Shown here piece after piece: positions 11,898-22,233 of a stretch of DNA of 64,000 nucleotides (positions are counted from its first letter, which is position 1; each line of letters starts with the position of its first letter). Both the position numbers and the translations under genes were made by a program. The notes under the pieces are model-generated. The model worked only from the letters and a program-made list of their open reading frames with translations. It had not been told where the DNA came from and did no database searches. This DNA comes from Rhizophagus irregularis. Its lineage: Eukaryota; Glomeromycota; Glomeromycetes; Glomerales; Glomeraceae. The stretch spans positions 6,074,811-6,138,810 of the forward strand of contig NC_089430.1 in NCBI RefSeq assembly GCF_026210795.1. The letters are read 5' to 3'.

Positions 11898-12620
11898 TCA
11901 ATTGTTGCCGCAATTTGTGCATTTAATAATAATGTTATAGTCATCAAAAATTATAGCTGTCTCTGGTTTTTGATTAACAAATCGTTGTAATTTCCAAATT
12001 GTACGATTAAGTTTATATTTATAATCCTGTTCTAGCTGTGGCTGTTTCATTATTAATTGATCTTGCAAATCATGCAAAGGTTTATGTTTGTAAAATGATT
12101 GGTAAATTTGTATCATTTCGGATTCATTAGGATCTTTACACCAGCATGAAGGATACATCTTTTTAGAAAATGAATCAATATTTAATTGTGTAGCAACACG
12201 AAGAATGTGATGACAAATTATTCCAGAAAAAGCCATATATCCACATGTACACGTAAAAATTTCATTATTCAAACTGTATTCTACTACTCTTCCATTACTT
12301 GAAGATCCAAATCTTGTAATAAGAAATATTTGAAGACTTTGATTTATGCTATTAAATCTATTAAATAGAAAGTAAAATTAATAATATTTATTATAAATAA
12401 TTCTGATGAAAATTTATACTTACATATTAGATTGAATGAAAAATTCACTATAATAATAAAATAATTGTTAAATAAAAAAAAATCCAATTTTTATATAATA
12501 AAAAAAAAGAATTATTTACCTATCAGGAGGAATTTCTTCACATTTATAGCAAGAAGATTGTAACAATTGCTCTTGAAATTTTTTTAAAGCATAAATAGTA
12601 AGAATAGTAGCAGCTTGTTT
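11898..12620 (-). pseudogene. SWIM zinc-finger protein, MULE/FAR1-type transposase C-terminus, 5'-truncated
   Basis: The exon near 12530-12620 reads FEKQAATILTIYALKKFQEQ, a helix typical of the segment before SWIM in MULE/FAR1 transposases. A mini-exon (EFFIQSNM) lies near 12424-12448. The exon from 12360 down contains CTCGYMAFSGIICHHILRV, the CxCx(n)CxH SWIM zinc finger. It is followed by a helical tail with KPLHDLQDQLI and a final CTNCG pair. Introns are GT-AG. The DDE catalytic core that should precede these exons is missing: at 12632 the sequence runs into an unrelated inverted-repeat insertion. The reading frame also shifts near 11945. Domesticated or dead cannot be told. Confidence 0.7.
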
Positions 12621-12632
12621 TTCAAATAGGCT

Positions 12633-13231
12633 GGGTGTTTAGTAGATAGATTAAGTAGACATCACTATATATATAGTGATGTGAGATGTCTACTTAATCT
12701 ATCTACTTGCACCATAGTGATGCCTACTTATAGATATTGATGCATACTTACTTATTTTTACGTGTCTATGCCCCTTCTGATGCTTTATTGCTATCCATCT
12801 GTTTTCACTGGTCTGTGACTGATTGGTCGCTAAGCAGGGCAGAGGTTTGTTTTTCCATCCTGAAGCCTTTTAACAATTGTATAGGAGTAAAGTTAGTTTT
12901 TTCACTCTTTGACCCTTGGGGTTGCCATATTTGAGGTCGAGGGTGTGGCCCATTTGCTGGCCTTTTAAGTTGCTGAAATGGTGTAAAAAAATCATCGGGT
13001 GGCGCAGTAAATTTGCAGTTCAGATTTTGGCCAGCTTTATACCATAATTTTGGCCGATCTTTGGAAATTAGCGTCCTGGTAGCGTCCTGGTAGTATCCTG
13101 GAGCTGTCATGGAACTGGCTGGGAACCTGAGTATTTCTATTAGTTTGCCAGTTTCAGGCCAGCTTGGATGCCGAATTTGTACTACGCCTTACTGCGCCAG
13201 TTACGTGATCCTGTTACAGCACCAAACACCC
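12633..13231. mobile_element. Insertion with short TIRs (GGGTGTTT) cutting the SWIM gene
   Basis: The ends are GGGTGTTTAGT (12633-12643) and its near reverse complement ACCAAACACCC (13221-13231). Inside the left end, 12642-12663 and 12685-12706 form a perfect 22-bp inverted repeat around the self-complementary 'atcactatatatatagtgat', giving a long hairpin. The interior is less AT-rich than its surroundings. No clean target duplication was found. The mobile-element reading is inferred. Confidence 0.55.
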
Positions 13232-13359
13232 TTTCATAGTTACAGGCTAGTGACGCAAACATTTCCAGAACATTTCTGGCTTGGATAGCGAGCTCTTCCC
13301 CGTTACCTTCCCGTCACATTCAAGGTGGTGGTTGGTTGAAGGTTTGAAGATGCCCATTT

Positions 13360-13535
13360 GATTACTGGATGAGGCACGAAGTGCCGAGTTGGTGACCCAG
13401 ATGTGTAATCCCGCCTTTTATGATCCTTTTGATTGCCGGATGAGACACGAAGTGCCGAGTTGGTGACCCAGATGCGCAATCCTGCCTTCTATAACCCTTT
13501 TGATTGCCAAGGATGAGGCTCGAAGTGCCGAATTA
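13360..13535. repeat. ~72-bp tandem repeat, about 2.4 copies
   Basis: GGATGAGGCACGAAGTGCCG recurs near 13367, 13438 and 13511 with small changes. It is followed each time by 'agttggtgacccagatg' or a decayed version. Each unit contains the palindromic core GCACGAAGTGC. It is more GC-rich than the surrounding DNA. Confidence 0.8.
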
Positions 13536-13619
13536 GTTCAGGCTATACAGCTTTCATATCTTTTTTCATGTATTCTCCTGAACCTTTCTGCTTTTCTGAC
13601 CTCTTTTCTACCTATCGCC

Positions 13620-13684
13620 GGTAGTATCCCAAGTTGTAATTTCTTATTTTCTTTCTATATATTATTCTAACTTGGGTTACTACC
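13620..13684. repeat. 16-bp inverted repeat (hairpin)
   Basis: GGTAGTATCCCAAGTT (13620-13635) and AACTTGGGTTACTACC (13669-13684) are reverse complements except for one position, with a 33-bp spacer. The role is unknown. The surrounding 13536-14032 has no gene; a Helitron-end-like TTAGTCCGGAGC occurs at 13969-13980. Confidence 0.7.
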
Positions 13685-14032
13685 AATTTTATATCTTATT
13701 TTTCGCTCCTGTCTTTTTAGAACTCTTTCCCGTATAGTTGCTATGAAGGAATACTTTTGGGTAATACTGCATCGATTGTTTTTGGGTATTACTTTTGGGT
13801 ACTACCACATCGGTACTACTGCATTATTGTTGAATTCGATCACATATATTTTTTATTTTGAAGATTTACAAGTTTCTATGTAATTTTATACTAGTTTCTT
13901 ACATATACTACCATGCTACTTGCGCAAAAAAAAGCCCAGGCCTCGCCCCCTTGTTTGTTCTGAATAAATTAGTCCGGAGCTGATGATCACTACCGCAAAT
14001 TTCTGCATATATTATTCTATTGTGCCTATAAA

Positions 14033-14450
14033 ATGGAAGATTATAATGATATTGACACTAAAGCTCTGGCATATGCCCAGAGACGTGAAGAAAGATGCTT
14101 AGGCAAAGTTAGTCCTAATACGTATTTATGGTCATGTAAAAAGGGTCATCAATGGGAGGCACCATATAAAAATATGAAACAGAATTATAGATGGTGCAAC
14201 ATTTGCCCAAATGTACCAGAAAGAATATGCCGGTATATATTTGAGGATTTATTGCATAAAAAATTTCCTCTCTGAAAATCTAAATTCTTGGAGGGATTAC
14301 ATCTAGATGGATATAATGAAGAGCTAGGCTTGGCTTTTGAATATAGCGGTAATCAGCACTATCAAATCGTCCCTTTTTTTCACTCGCAATGCAAGGGCAG
14401 ATGGATCTAGATGCACAAATCTGGTGTGATTGGAAAAAGAAAGCGTTATG
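14033..14450 (+). pseudogene. Zinc-ribbon (treble-clef) protein fragment with nuclease-like tail
   Basis: The frame opens with AYAQRREERCLGKVSPN and has WSCKKGHQWEAPYKNMK and WCNIC. This is the C..GH.W..........WC..C pattern of the DUF4379-like probable zinc-ribbon repeats common in glomeromycete and giant-virus proteins. A TGA after KKFPL (near 14275) interrupts it. The same frame continues with LEGLHLDGYNEELGLAFEYSG and NQHYQ, resembling the restriction-endonuclease-like segment that follows such ribbons, then stops again. Usual family members have several ribbons, so this is truncated. It converges on the integrase. Confidence 0.65.
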
Positions 14451-14509
14451 CTATCGGGAAGGAGTAATCCTTATTACAATCCCTTACTGTGTAGTAGACT
14501 TAGAAACTT

Positions 14510-15722
14510 TTATAAGGAGCGCTTTATACGCATTCGGTTATCTCCCAATACCCACCTAGGAGGTAACATGGACTCTTCCTTAATATGCATCAATTGTTCT
14601 CTCACGAAAGGGCGTTGGGGTCCTGATTCATCTAAATAATATAAAATAGGCATTGGAGAATTCTTTCCAACAACAATTCTCTGAATCTTATGCAGGCTGG
14701 GAGACCATTATATCAGATCTGTTATTCTGCGTCGTTCGAAAGGATCATTTTCCTACTCTCCAGAAGTGAGCAAAAATCGGATAGTAGTACCCTTTGGTAG
14801 TTGTAGTTCATCAACACCTATTGGGCGATTATATTTTACTGATGGTTTGGAATATATCTGCTCAAGTTTTGTGGCGTCATTAGGACTCATCCCAATCAAT
14901 CGAGTTGGCTATCATTCATATTATCAACAATTTTTCTTGCAAACCGCTCACATTCTCTACAGCGCTTGCCAGTAGGTAGGAGAAACTCTATTGAATACTG
15001 ATTTTTAAAAACTCTATATTCAAATAATCCAGCATAACGATCGATCATTGCGAAACTTGTATGCCTGAAACGTGCTATAATTCTTTGGATCTCAACGCCA
15101 TGTTCATCCATTAATAAAGTCACGTATCCCATAAACTTAGTGCCCTTATCACATTGCAATTTTCGAGGCCAGTTAAGAGGTTTATCAGGATTATCATATA
15201 TACTCTTAAATGCTTCTGCAACTTCCTCACTGCTCTTTGATGTTAAAAAAATGAAATCTTTATATCTAGTCGCGCAGTCTATAACCAATAGTGCATAGTA
15301 ATATATTGGGCCATCATTATCTAGTAAATTTGTATCCACATTTTCATCATATGGTATTTCGATTAAATCACATTGGTGCACAGTATTTGGCTTCGTGATT
15401 TTAAAGTAACTGGCATAAGGTATATGCTTTGGTAAAAGACGAAAAATTTGATACATTGCTTGGCCCTCAAGCCATTTTTTTACATTAATAAATGGAAAGC
15501 TGTAGCCAGCTTTTTTACAAGCATCCCACAATCCCTTAACATTTTGATACAGACCTTCAGGACGATAATATAGTTTTTGCAAGGCAAGATGCTGGTCTAA
15601 ATTATGAGCTTTTTGGGATCGATATTAATCGTAGGTATTTGTTTTGCTATGATTTGATCTAGCTCTCGCGCTTTTTGAGGATCGATATAAATAACCGGTC
15701 TTTCGGCTTGGCGCTCTCCCAT
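14510..15722 (-). pseudogene. DDE integrase (rve-type), transposon-encoded, with frameshifts and stops
   Basis: The start is MGERQAERPVIYIDP at 15722. A shortened A-run near 15625 shifts the frame into LALQKLYYRPEGLYQNVKG. The core runs through VHQCDLIEIPYD (first Asp), LLVIDCATRY and LQCDKGTKFMG (second Asp), followed 36 residues later by FAMIDRYAGLFE, where integrases normally have ...IVERFNR. The third acidic residue therefore appears as Asp instead of Glu. After VDNMNDS the frame shifts into RLIGMSPNDATKLEQIYSK and a C-terminal region with a TAG (near 14760) and a TAA, ending near 14510. The start is ~130 bp from the ATPase start, head to head. The family is Maverick- or retrovirus-like integrase. 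Confidence 0.82.
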
Positions 15723-15853
15723 TCCAATTTTTATAATTACGAAAAAAAGCTAACATCTATAAAGTCAGATTCTATTTATTAGCTAGGGCACTTTTTTCCT
15801 TGCGGTTAACAAAAATATGTTTCTTGAATAAGTATCCTAGCTTTTCAAAAACT

Positions 15854-16645
15854 ATGGAGTATTACGAGCTATGCAAATTAGACGAAACTGTACCTTCGAA
15901 AAAACAGAATCCATTTGCTCCCAAACTTCCATTTAGACTAGGAGTTGCGGGCACCTCTGAGTCAGGAAAGACAAAGATGGTAGTACATCAGCTCCTAGGA
16001 AGTAAATATCCAAAAGTATATCTATGGATGTCTGGTGAAAAACGTGGTCATAAAATACCAAAAGGCGGAAGCAAAAATTTTGGTGAAAGATATATTCCGT
16101 GTGATGATCTAATTGTTGTTGCGCAACACCAAGATGAAGAGCTATGGGAAGTAGTATAATATTTTTATGAATTTATAGCCATGGATAAGCAAGCTCCATG
16201 GTATGAAAATGTGAGATTCAAGCTAATCGCACCTGAAGATCTACCTGATATTTCATCTTTCAAAAGAACTTGCCGATCTACTATTATAGTCTTTGATGAT
16301 CTTGCTGGGGAACCTTTGGCAACTCAGCTAAAAATTGTTCCTTTTTTTAGATCAGGCAGACATGAAGGAATTAGCTCAATTTATATTGCCCAGTGTTTCT
16401 ATGAAATCCATTAAAATATACGCGGAAATTTTAAATATATTTCGTTGCATCATGGATGTGAAACATTAGATAGTATAAAACGAATTTTTAAAGATATGTA
16501 TGATGATTATGAGCTTCTAGCAAAAAAAGTTTATGAAGTGATAAAAAAACATTTCATAATTATTGATATCCAAAAACCATCTAATGACCCCTTATCAATT
16601 AGATTTAGATGGGACAAACCTTTAAAGAATTGGCAAAATGATTGA
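15854..16645 (+). pseudogene. A32-like packaging ATPase (FtsK-HerA superfamily) with two in-frame TAA
   Basis: The frame starts MEYYELCKLDETVPSKKQ. Walker A is VAGTSESGKTKMV. After a TAA at 16157-16159 it continues with MDKQAPWYENVRFKLIAP, and Walker B is STIIVFDDLAGEP. Then comes RSGRHEGISSIYIAQCF, as in A32-type ATPases where an Arg/Gln-containing strand follows Walker B. A second TAA (16412-16414) is followed in frame by GNFKYISLHHG and a C-terminal helix ending NWQND with TGA. All three segments are in one frame, so only the stops break it; both would be Gln if CAA. In Mavericks and large DNA viruses this enzyme pumps DNA into capsids. It is followed by a MITE at 16672. Confidence 0.72.
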
Positions 16646-16671
16646 ATTCGGGATGATTTGTGCTTTGTGGC

Positions 16672-16827
16672 AGGACCCCGGATATCTAATATAAAGGTCA
16701 TAATGGACTTTTGGCCAAAAACACCCCTTTTTGCTGAAACTCAAAAAACGATTTTTTGAGCCCTGAAAAATGGGCCAATCTGCCGAAAGTGTGACTTATG
16801 ACCTGTTTTGGAGATATCCGGGGTCCT
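16672..16827. mobile_element. MITE (AGGACCCCGGATATCT ends), 156 bp, exact 8-bp TSD
   Basis: The left end AGGACCCCGGATATCT and the right end AGATATCCGGGGTCCT are perfect inverted repeats. They are flanked by exact copies of TTTGTGGC (16664-16671 and 16828-16835). The 8-bp duplication suggests a hAT-type origin. A longer relative in the opposite internal orientation is at 53391-53686. Confidence 0.93.
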
Positions 16828-16836
16828 TTTGTGGCT

Positions 16837-18009
16837 TCATCCATATCCATAAGGTAAAGTTTCATAGGGGGTAGTCCTGTCTTTTGGTTCTTCTGTGTAT
16901 TGGATTGGAAACCCATAACTCTTATTTCTATAGTCTGGATAAAAAATTTCTTTCTTTTTGGTTGGATGAAAAAATCGCCTGTATATATGCCATATAATTA
17001 ATATTACTGTGAAGGCAAGAATAACAAAGAAGAATATAAGCGGGATTATTTTCTGATCATTAACTAAAGTATTACTATTACCTCCTAACGCAATAACAGG
17101 TATAGCTGGAATACTATCATAATCTTCTTTTCCATCAGGTTCGCGCTCTGAGTAGTGTGAAGAAAAATGGGGTATCTCTTCTACTACTTCATCATGCTTA
17201 TAATCATTAGATGATGAGACTGGGTCCGCTTCTGCACTACCTATTTTTGAATCATGAATTATCTAATGTGGTTGCGAAACAATCTGATCTAGTTCATCTT
17301 TCAGATTACTTACCCTGGACCTGAGACAGAAAATTAACCCATCCTTAAATGATAAATTTTGCGTAACTTTCTCCAGTTCATTTTCTAATTCCTTTGCTTT
17401 AATCTTAAGAGAGAGATTGCTATACAACTGGTTAGTATTGGAATTCTTTAATAAAACTTTCCGTATAGCTTGTTCCAACTCAGCCTCCAGTTCATTTATT
17501 TTAGTTCCAAGAGAGATGATATCAGAATCCTTTAAAGATGAATCTTTTTGTATCAAAAATATTATACTTTTCAGTGATTTGACCGTAGACTTTAGCGATT
17601 CTATTTCTTTTAACTGCTTGGCATTAAGATTGGCATGAGACTTTTGTTCGCAAGTAATTTGGGAAACAAGCTTATTATTCAAACCATTTAGTTGATTAGC
17701 TAGAGAGATCATTTGATTCATAGATTTTTGCATACGCACATTTTCTTCATAGGAGTGGTCTAGATCATTTTGTATACTCTCATTTTCTTCATAAGAGGCG
17801 TCCAAGGCGCTTTGCATACACTTATTTTTTTTATCTAAGGCATGATATTTAGCTATAAGCTGTTTAGCAGATCTTATAAACTTTTCACGATCTTTTTTTA
17901 GCTGTTCTTCAAGTTCTAATCGGCTTGGTAGATATCGATTGGATGGAGGGCTTCCAAGTTTACTGCTATTACTATTACCTACATCGTTTAAAGTGTAGAT
18001 TCGAGGCAT
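16837..18009 (-). pseudogene. Coiled-coil protein with C-terminal membrane anchor, one internal TAG
   Basis: One frame of 391 codons runs from MPRIYTLNDVGNSNSSK (18009) to a TGA at 16837, with a single TAG at 17263-17265 after IVSQPH. Residues ~30-245 are a long heptad-rich coiled coil with a near-duplicate pair (ALDASYEENESIQNDL and DLDHSYEENVRMQKSM). After the TAG come an acidic Ser-rich linker, one transmembrane helix (LIFFFVILAFTVILIIW, about residues 320-337) and a basic tail (RRFFHPTKKKEIFYPDYRNK). It may be a surface or fusion-like structural protein of the block, but no family is recognised. If TAG were Gln the protein would be intact. The MITE TSD lies 2 bp beyond the stop. Confidence 0.6.
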
Positions 18010-18278
18010 AGTTTTTTATCCCGCAAATATAGACAAAAAAAAAAATAAAAACATTTTTCGAAATAATATGCTCTTCTTATATTTCTAAAATGATACATTT
18101 ATCCTAATTATCCCAATAAATCTTTTCGAATTAATATATTTATCCTATTTATTCTATTAAATTATTTTTGAAATATCATAAAAACTACGCTTATCTTATT
18201 TATCACAAAGAATACATTTTTTCTAGTCATCCTATTTAATATTTTTTGAAATATTTTATCTGAAAAAAATACATCATC
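18010..18278. promoter_or_regulatory. Divergent intergenic region between coiled-coil and HTH genes
   Basis: AT-rich 270 bp between two divergently oriented starts. It contains repeated words such as 'atttatcctatttat' and 'ttttgaaatat' (18095-18245). It probably holds both promoters; no specific motif can be named. Confidence 0.35.
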
Positions 18279-18749
18279 GTGATTATGGTTAGACAGCGTA
18301 TAAATTGTAATGTGCCTTTATTTTCAACAGCTGATTACGATTTTATTATGCAACGTGAAAATAAAAGGCCGAGAAAGAAAGTTTTAGATGAATTGATGGA
18401 CAAATATAAGACATCAATGAAGCACATATATCAGATTTGGAGAGGCGAAGAAGCTAATAGAATTGCCTGGAATCAACCAATAGCTGATATTTCTAATACT
18501 ACATATGCGGGTGGGTGTTTACCTATAGTAAACTACGACCCACCTCCTGCTATTTCCTCTTCACCTGCCTTACCACTAAAGAAAAATAGCCGAAAAAAGA
18601 AAACAGGTAAAATAAGTGTAGCATCTACTGAGACGGAAACAGAGGTGCTTTCACAGCGCAGTGCTAATACCACTGATAATACTGATAATATATCTAAAAT
18701 GGGATCTGAACTTGAAGAGGTATTAAAACAAATGGATAATATTAAATAA
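18279..18749 (+). CDS. Small HTH-like basic protein
   Basis: Intact 156-codon frame; a second ATG at 18285 (MVRQRINCNVP) is equally good. Residues ~30-55 (KKVLDELMDKYKTSMKHIYQ, then IWRGEE) look like a helix-turn-helix of the kind seen at the N-terminus of transposon and recombinase proteins. A Pro-rich linker, a Lys-rich segment (KKNSRKKKTGK) and a short C-terminal helix (ELEEVLKQMDNI) follow. A role in DNA binding for the surrounding element is inference. Its TAA and the TAA of the convergent Gag-like gene are separated by one base. Confidence 0.55.
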   Translation: MIMVRQRINCNVPLFSTADYDFIMQRENKRPRKKVLDELMDKYKTSMKHIYQIWRGEEANRIAWNQPIADISNTTYAGGCLPIVNYDPPPAISSSPALPLKKNSRKKKTGKISVASTETETEVLSQRSANTTDNTDNISKMGSELEEVLKQMDNIK

Positions 18750-18750
18750 C

Positions 18751-21700
18751 TTACTTCTTTTCAGCAAGTATTTTTATAGCACTTATTGCCTTACCAAGCC
18801 ACTCTTCAGCTTTTGCAAGACGTTTTTCAAGCTTTACACACTTTTTTTTAAGTCCTCCTCACTATTTGGGCTAGAGGAGTTGGTAGATGCTTGGTCCTGA
18901 TCTTCTTTTAGCAGATCTTCAACTTCTGAAGCTTTGCTAAAAGTTGGGATAATGTAAGCTTTCCCATGTAACTTCATTCAGAATTGATTTTTATTTGGGT
19001 CAAGGACACCTTGAACTTTCCTAATCCATGTCATACCTAAACATAACATTGGTTCGGGTTCTCCATTATCAATACGAATAAAATTTCCAGTAGCTGTGAC
19101 AGTTTTACTATCCTTATCCTTTATACTGATTGGTACATCAGTAAACCATCCCAATGAATCGGTAATGTGTTTGGAATTACCTTTTATTGCGAAGTCTGAT
19201 GGCTTATCAGCTTTCTACCCAAGGGCATTAATTGTTGCATCATTCACTCCCCTGAATTCACTCGCACTATCTAAAAAAGAATTAGAGATCATTAAATCAT
19301 CTATTTTAACATTCAGATATTGTAATGATGAAAACCACTCATCTGATATTGATTCTTTCTTTTGAACTGTATGAGACTGACACATTTTTCGCATTGCCGG
19401 TGAAAGTTTTGGAAATAATTCATCATATGTTTTTGGCTAACTGGACTCTAGAAGTAACTTATCATTTAGTGGTAGTTGTTTTTTTTTTCAGATGTATAAT
19501 ACCACGCATTTTCTACTTTATCATAACCATCTTCCTCATTATCTGAATCTGGAGGCGTATATTGGGGCTGTGTAGATGGAAGTTGAGGATAGTAACATTG
19601 AGTAAAATTGGATTTAGCTACAGGATTTAACCTTGGGCAATTGTTTTTCTTATGCCCTTCCTGTCCGCAATTACTGCAATAAAAAGGCTTTCGAGATTGA
19701 TCATTAAGTGATATCCTACCAAACTTAGATGTCATTTGACCAATTTCATCTATTTTTGACTCTAATCTATCGATTCTAGATGATTGCAACTTTTCTGGCT
19801 TTTGCGGTTTAGGAGGTGGCCCATAAGCTTTTGCGACTACTCTCATTATTTCTTTCCTAGTAAGTGTATCGGGGAAAGGATTAGCGCTTTCATATGTATC
19901 AAGAAGCTGTTCCATATTTTTAGGAGGAACTGGTGGAGGTATCTTTTTAGTTTGCTGGACCATTTGTGATTGGAAATCGGCTTTTTGTTTTTCTAATAAA
20001 GACTGGTATTCAGTTTTTTGCTGTGCTAATGCATTCTGGATTGCTTTTTGCATATCTTCGAAAGATATTCCATGCTGTTGTGAGGCTAAAATAGGTGAAG
20101 GTTCATATATTTGCTGAGATGTTCGATTAGATACTAGCAGATCAGATGTTCTATCTCTTTTATGTCTAACTATTTAGCGTAATTCTATCTCATAAAGCTT
20201 TTTAGCTAATTCATCTAATGGCAAATGTTCACCAATATCTTCAGCTTTTTCAAGCCATAAAAGTGGTAAAGCATCTAAGAACTTTCTACGTAATTCTTCA
20301 GGTCTATAGTTGGCTCGTCTACCTATTCGTAATATTTTTCTATATAATTCATCTATAGTCATGTCTCCCTTTCTGATTGTTCCATACATCAAATCCTGAA
20401 GTTCCTCTTCTACTGTAGGGAAATGAGTTTTTAGCCACCATACGGCTTGACAAAATCGAATACCAGCTACAACTACTGTATTTCCAGTATTAGCATTTGG
20501 TGCATTTACAGGATCATTAGTAGGACAGCCACCTGCTATACGCCAGTATTCATTCCAAGCATCTTCTACAGCTTTTAACTTGACTATTGCATTTCCTGGT
20601 TAGCCAACAGCCTCATTTAATGCATTAGCTCCTATCTGTACTGCAGTTCGCCCATTTACTGCAACTAAGTTAGCCTGCCCTATATTATCGAGTAAGTTAG
20701 TTAGCTCCCAATTCTGCTTTGTAGTAATCTCATCATCGAACCATTCTAAAGTCCTTCCTCTCATACAGGCTCTTAAATGTCCTATTGCATTATCTCTTCC
20801 TGTTGGAGGATCTGCTACATTATCATTTGGATCTATTCCCTGATTCTGCAAGTCTAGTCTAAGTTGTGCAAGAAAGTCTGGGATACTATTATCCCAGTCG
20901 AAATATAAATGAGGTATTCCTGCCATGTTTACTTGATTAGGTGGATTATTCTGAAGTGCCAAAATTTGTCCCTGTAAATTTAAATTATTTTGGCGCTCTG
21001 CTTGGATCTTATTTTTCCATTTCTCATATCGTTCATAGAGCCTATCTCGATTAAATTCTAACAGACCTATATCCCCTCTACTTTGCTGTAAGTGGTAGGC
21101 ATTTCGCTGATACAATAATTGTAAGGCAAATTTTTCTTGTACCAGCACACCTATACGGGCTTATTTTCTTGCCATATTACCTATCATTCTATTTACCTTG
21201 TTTTGAGTATTAATTTGATATTGATGGAGATCACCAATAACATTAGTTATCCTACCTTCAGCAAGTTGCCTTCGTATAATTTCATTATCACATTCAGCTT
21301 CTGTATCATAACGCCTTCGTTGCTCACAGACTAAATCCTGATGCAAATTATTTTCTTTTTGGCGTATCTGCCTTGTAGCTCTTTTTATTTGGTCTATAAG
21401 AATATCTCTAGTTGTTGCTCTATTATCCACATAACCATCTATAGCATTTGCTAGCTCTGTGATTGTGGCCATATTATCATTAAAATTATACAAGTCTGAA
21501 GAATTCTCTTGTTCAGACGAATTTTTTCGTAATAAGATGCTTCTGATCTGGCATCGCAATTTCTTAACTTGTTCCTCAGATTCTACTAACTGCTCTTCTA
21601 AACTAGAAATATATTTTCCCTTATCTCGCACATATTTCCTAGTTTAATATAGCTGACTTTTTAGGGTAAAGATTTCAGATTTTAACTCTACTATCTCTTC

Positions 21701-21925
21701 TTTCGAAGCATTTTTAAGGCGCTCTATCTCCTTATTGAGATCTTGAATTTCTTGCTCACATCGGGTATAATCCTGTTCTAGTTGATTAATTTGTCTCTCA
21801 TTCTGGCGATTAGTATTAACTTTTATCTGCAATTCACTATGAAGATGATAGTTCTCTTCTTCCAGCTCAGCTTTATGTTCTTCACATGTTCTTTTCTGCC
21901 TTGGGTGAGATCTGTGAAATGACAT
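18751..21925 (-). pseudogene. Gag-like polyprotein: coiled coils, capsid-like region, CCHC zinc knuckle, retropepsin-like domain
   Basis: One frame from MSFHRSHPRQKRTCEEHKAE (21925) to 19466 is broken only by four TAA codons (near 21644, 21161, 20600 and 20174). A frameshift at an A-run near 19486 leads into a retropepsin-like part (LLLESS, TAG, PKTYDELFPKLSP; then FLDSASEF at the active-site position, with DSAS where DSGS/DTGA is usual). A TGA and another A-run shift precede the end, ILAEKK, at 18751. The coiled coil spans about residues 15-330. The Gag-like region includes FLAQLRLDLQNQGIDPNDN, WWLKTHFPTVEEELQDLMYG and LWLEKAEDIG. The zinc knuckle is YCSNCGQEGHKKNNCPRL (CX2CX4HX4C). No reverse transcriptase follows. 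A long coiled coil fused ahead of the capsid region is unusual. Confidence 0.75.
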
Positions 21926-22233
21926 TCTTTTTTTGTGATTATAAAAGAGAATGGGAGAACCCCTTGGATCAATTTATATTAATCTTCAGAAAGCACATGA
22001 TCTTAACCGGGATCTGGGTTAAGGACTAATCTGAAAAATTTGGCAGGTGATACATGAAATGTATAGCGACTTCAACCAATTTTACTAGGCGATCATCATG
22101 TATGCAGATTATTTAGCATAAAAAATAAAGAATAAGTTATACATTGCACCTTTGCATTGGCTAAATAATATTAATTTTCAGTTAAAAGCAATAGTCTATA
22201 ATGTAGAATATTTCTCAGAATCAGTCAAGTCAG
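21926..22233. other. Intergenic between Gag-like and zinc-binding genes
   Basis: About 300 bp, AT-rich; nothing recognisable. It probably holds the Gag-like promoter. Confidence 0.4.

Noticed and set aside
12633-13231. hAT insertion with 8-bp TSD
   Set aside because: Ends are inverted, but flanking octamers AATAGGCT and TTTCATAG do not match; superfamily left open.
15854-21925. Calling a reassigned genetic code (TAR=Gln)
   Set aside because: Frameshifts, TGA stops and broken neighbours fit ordinary decay better; reported only as a testable pattern.
18751-21925. LTR retrotransposon
   Set aside because: No RT/RNase H domain and no long direct repeats flanking the Gag-like gene were seen.
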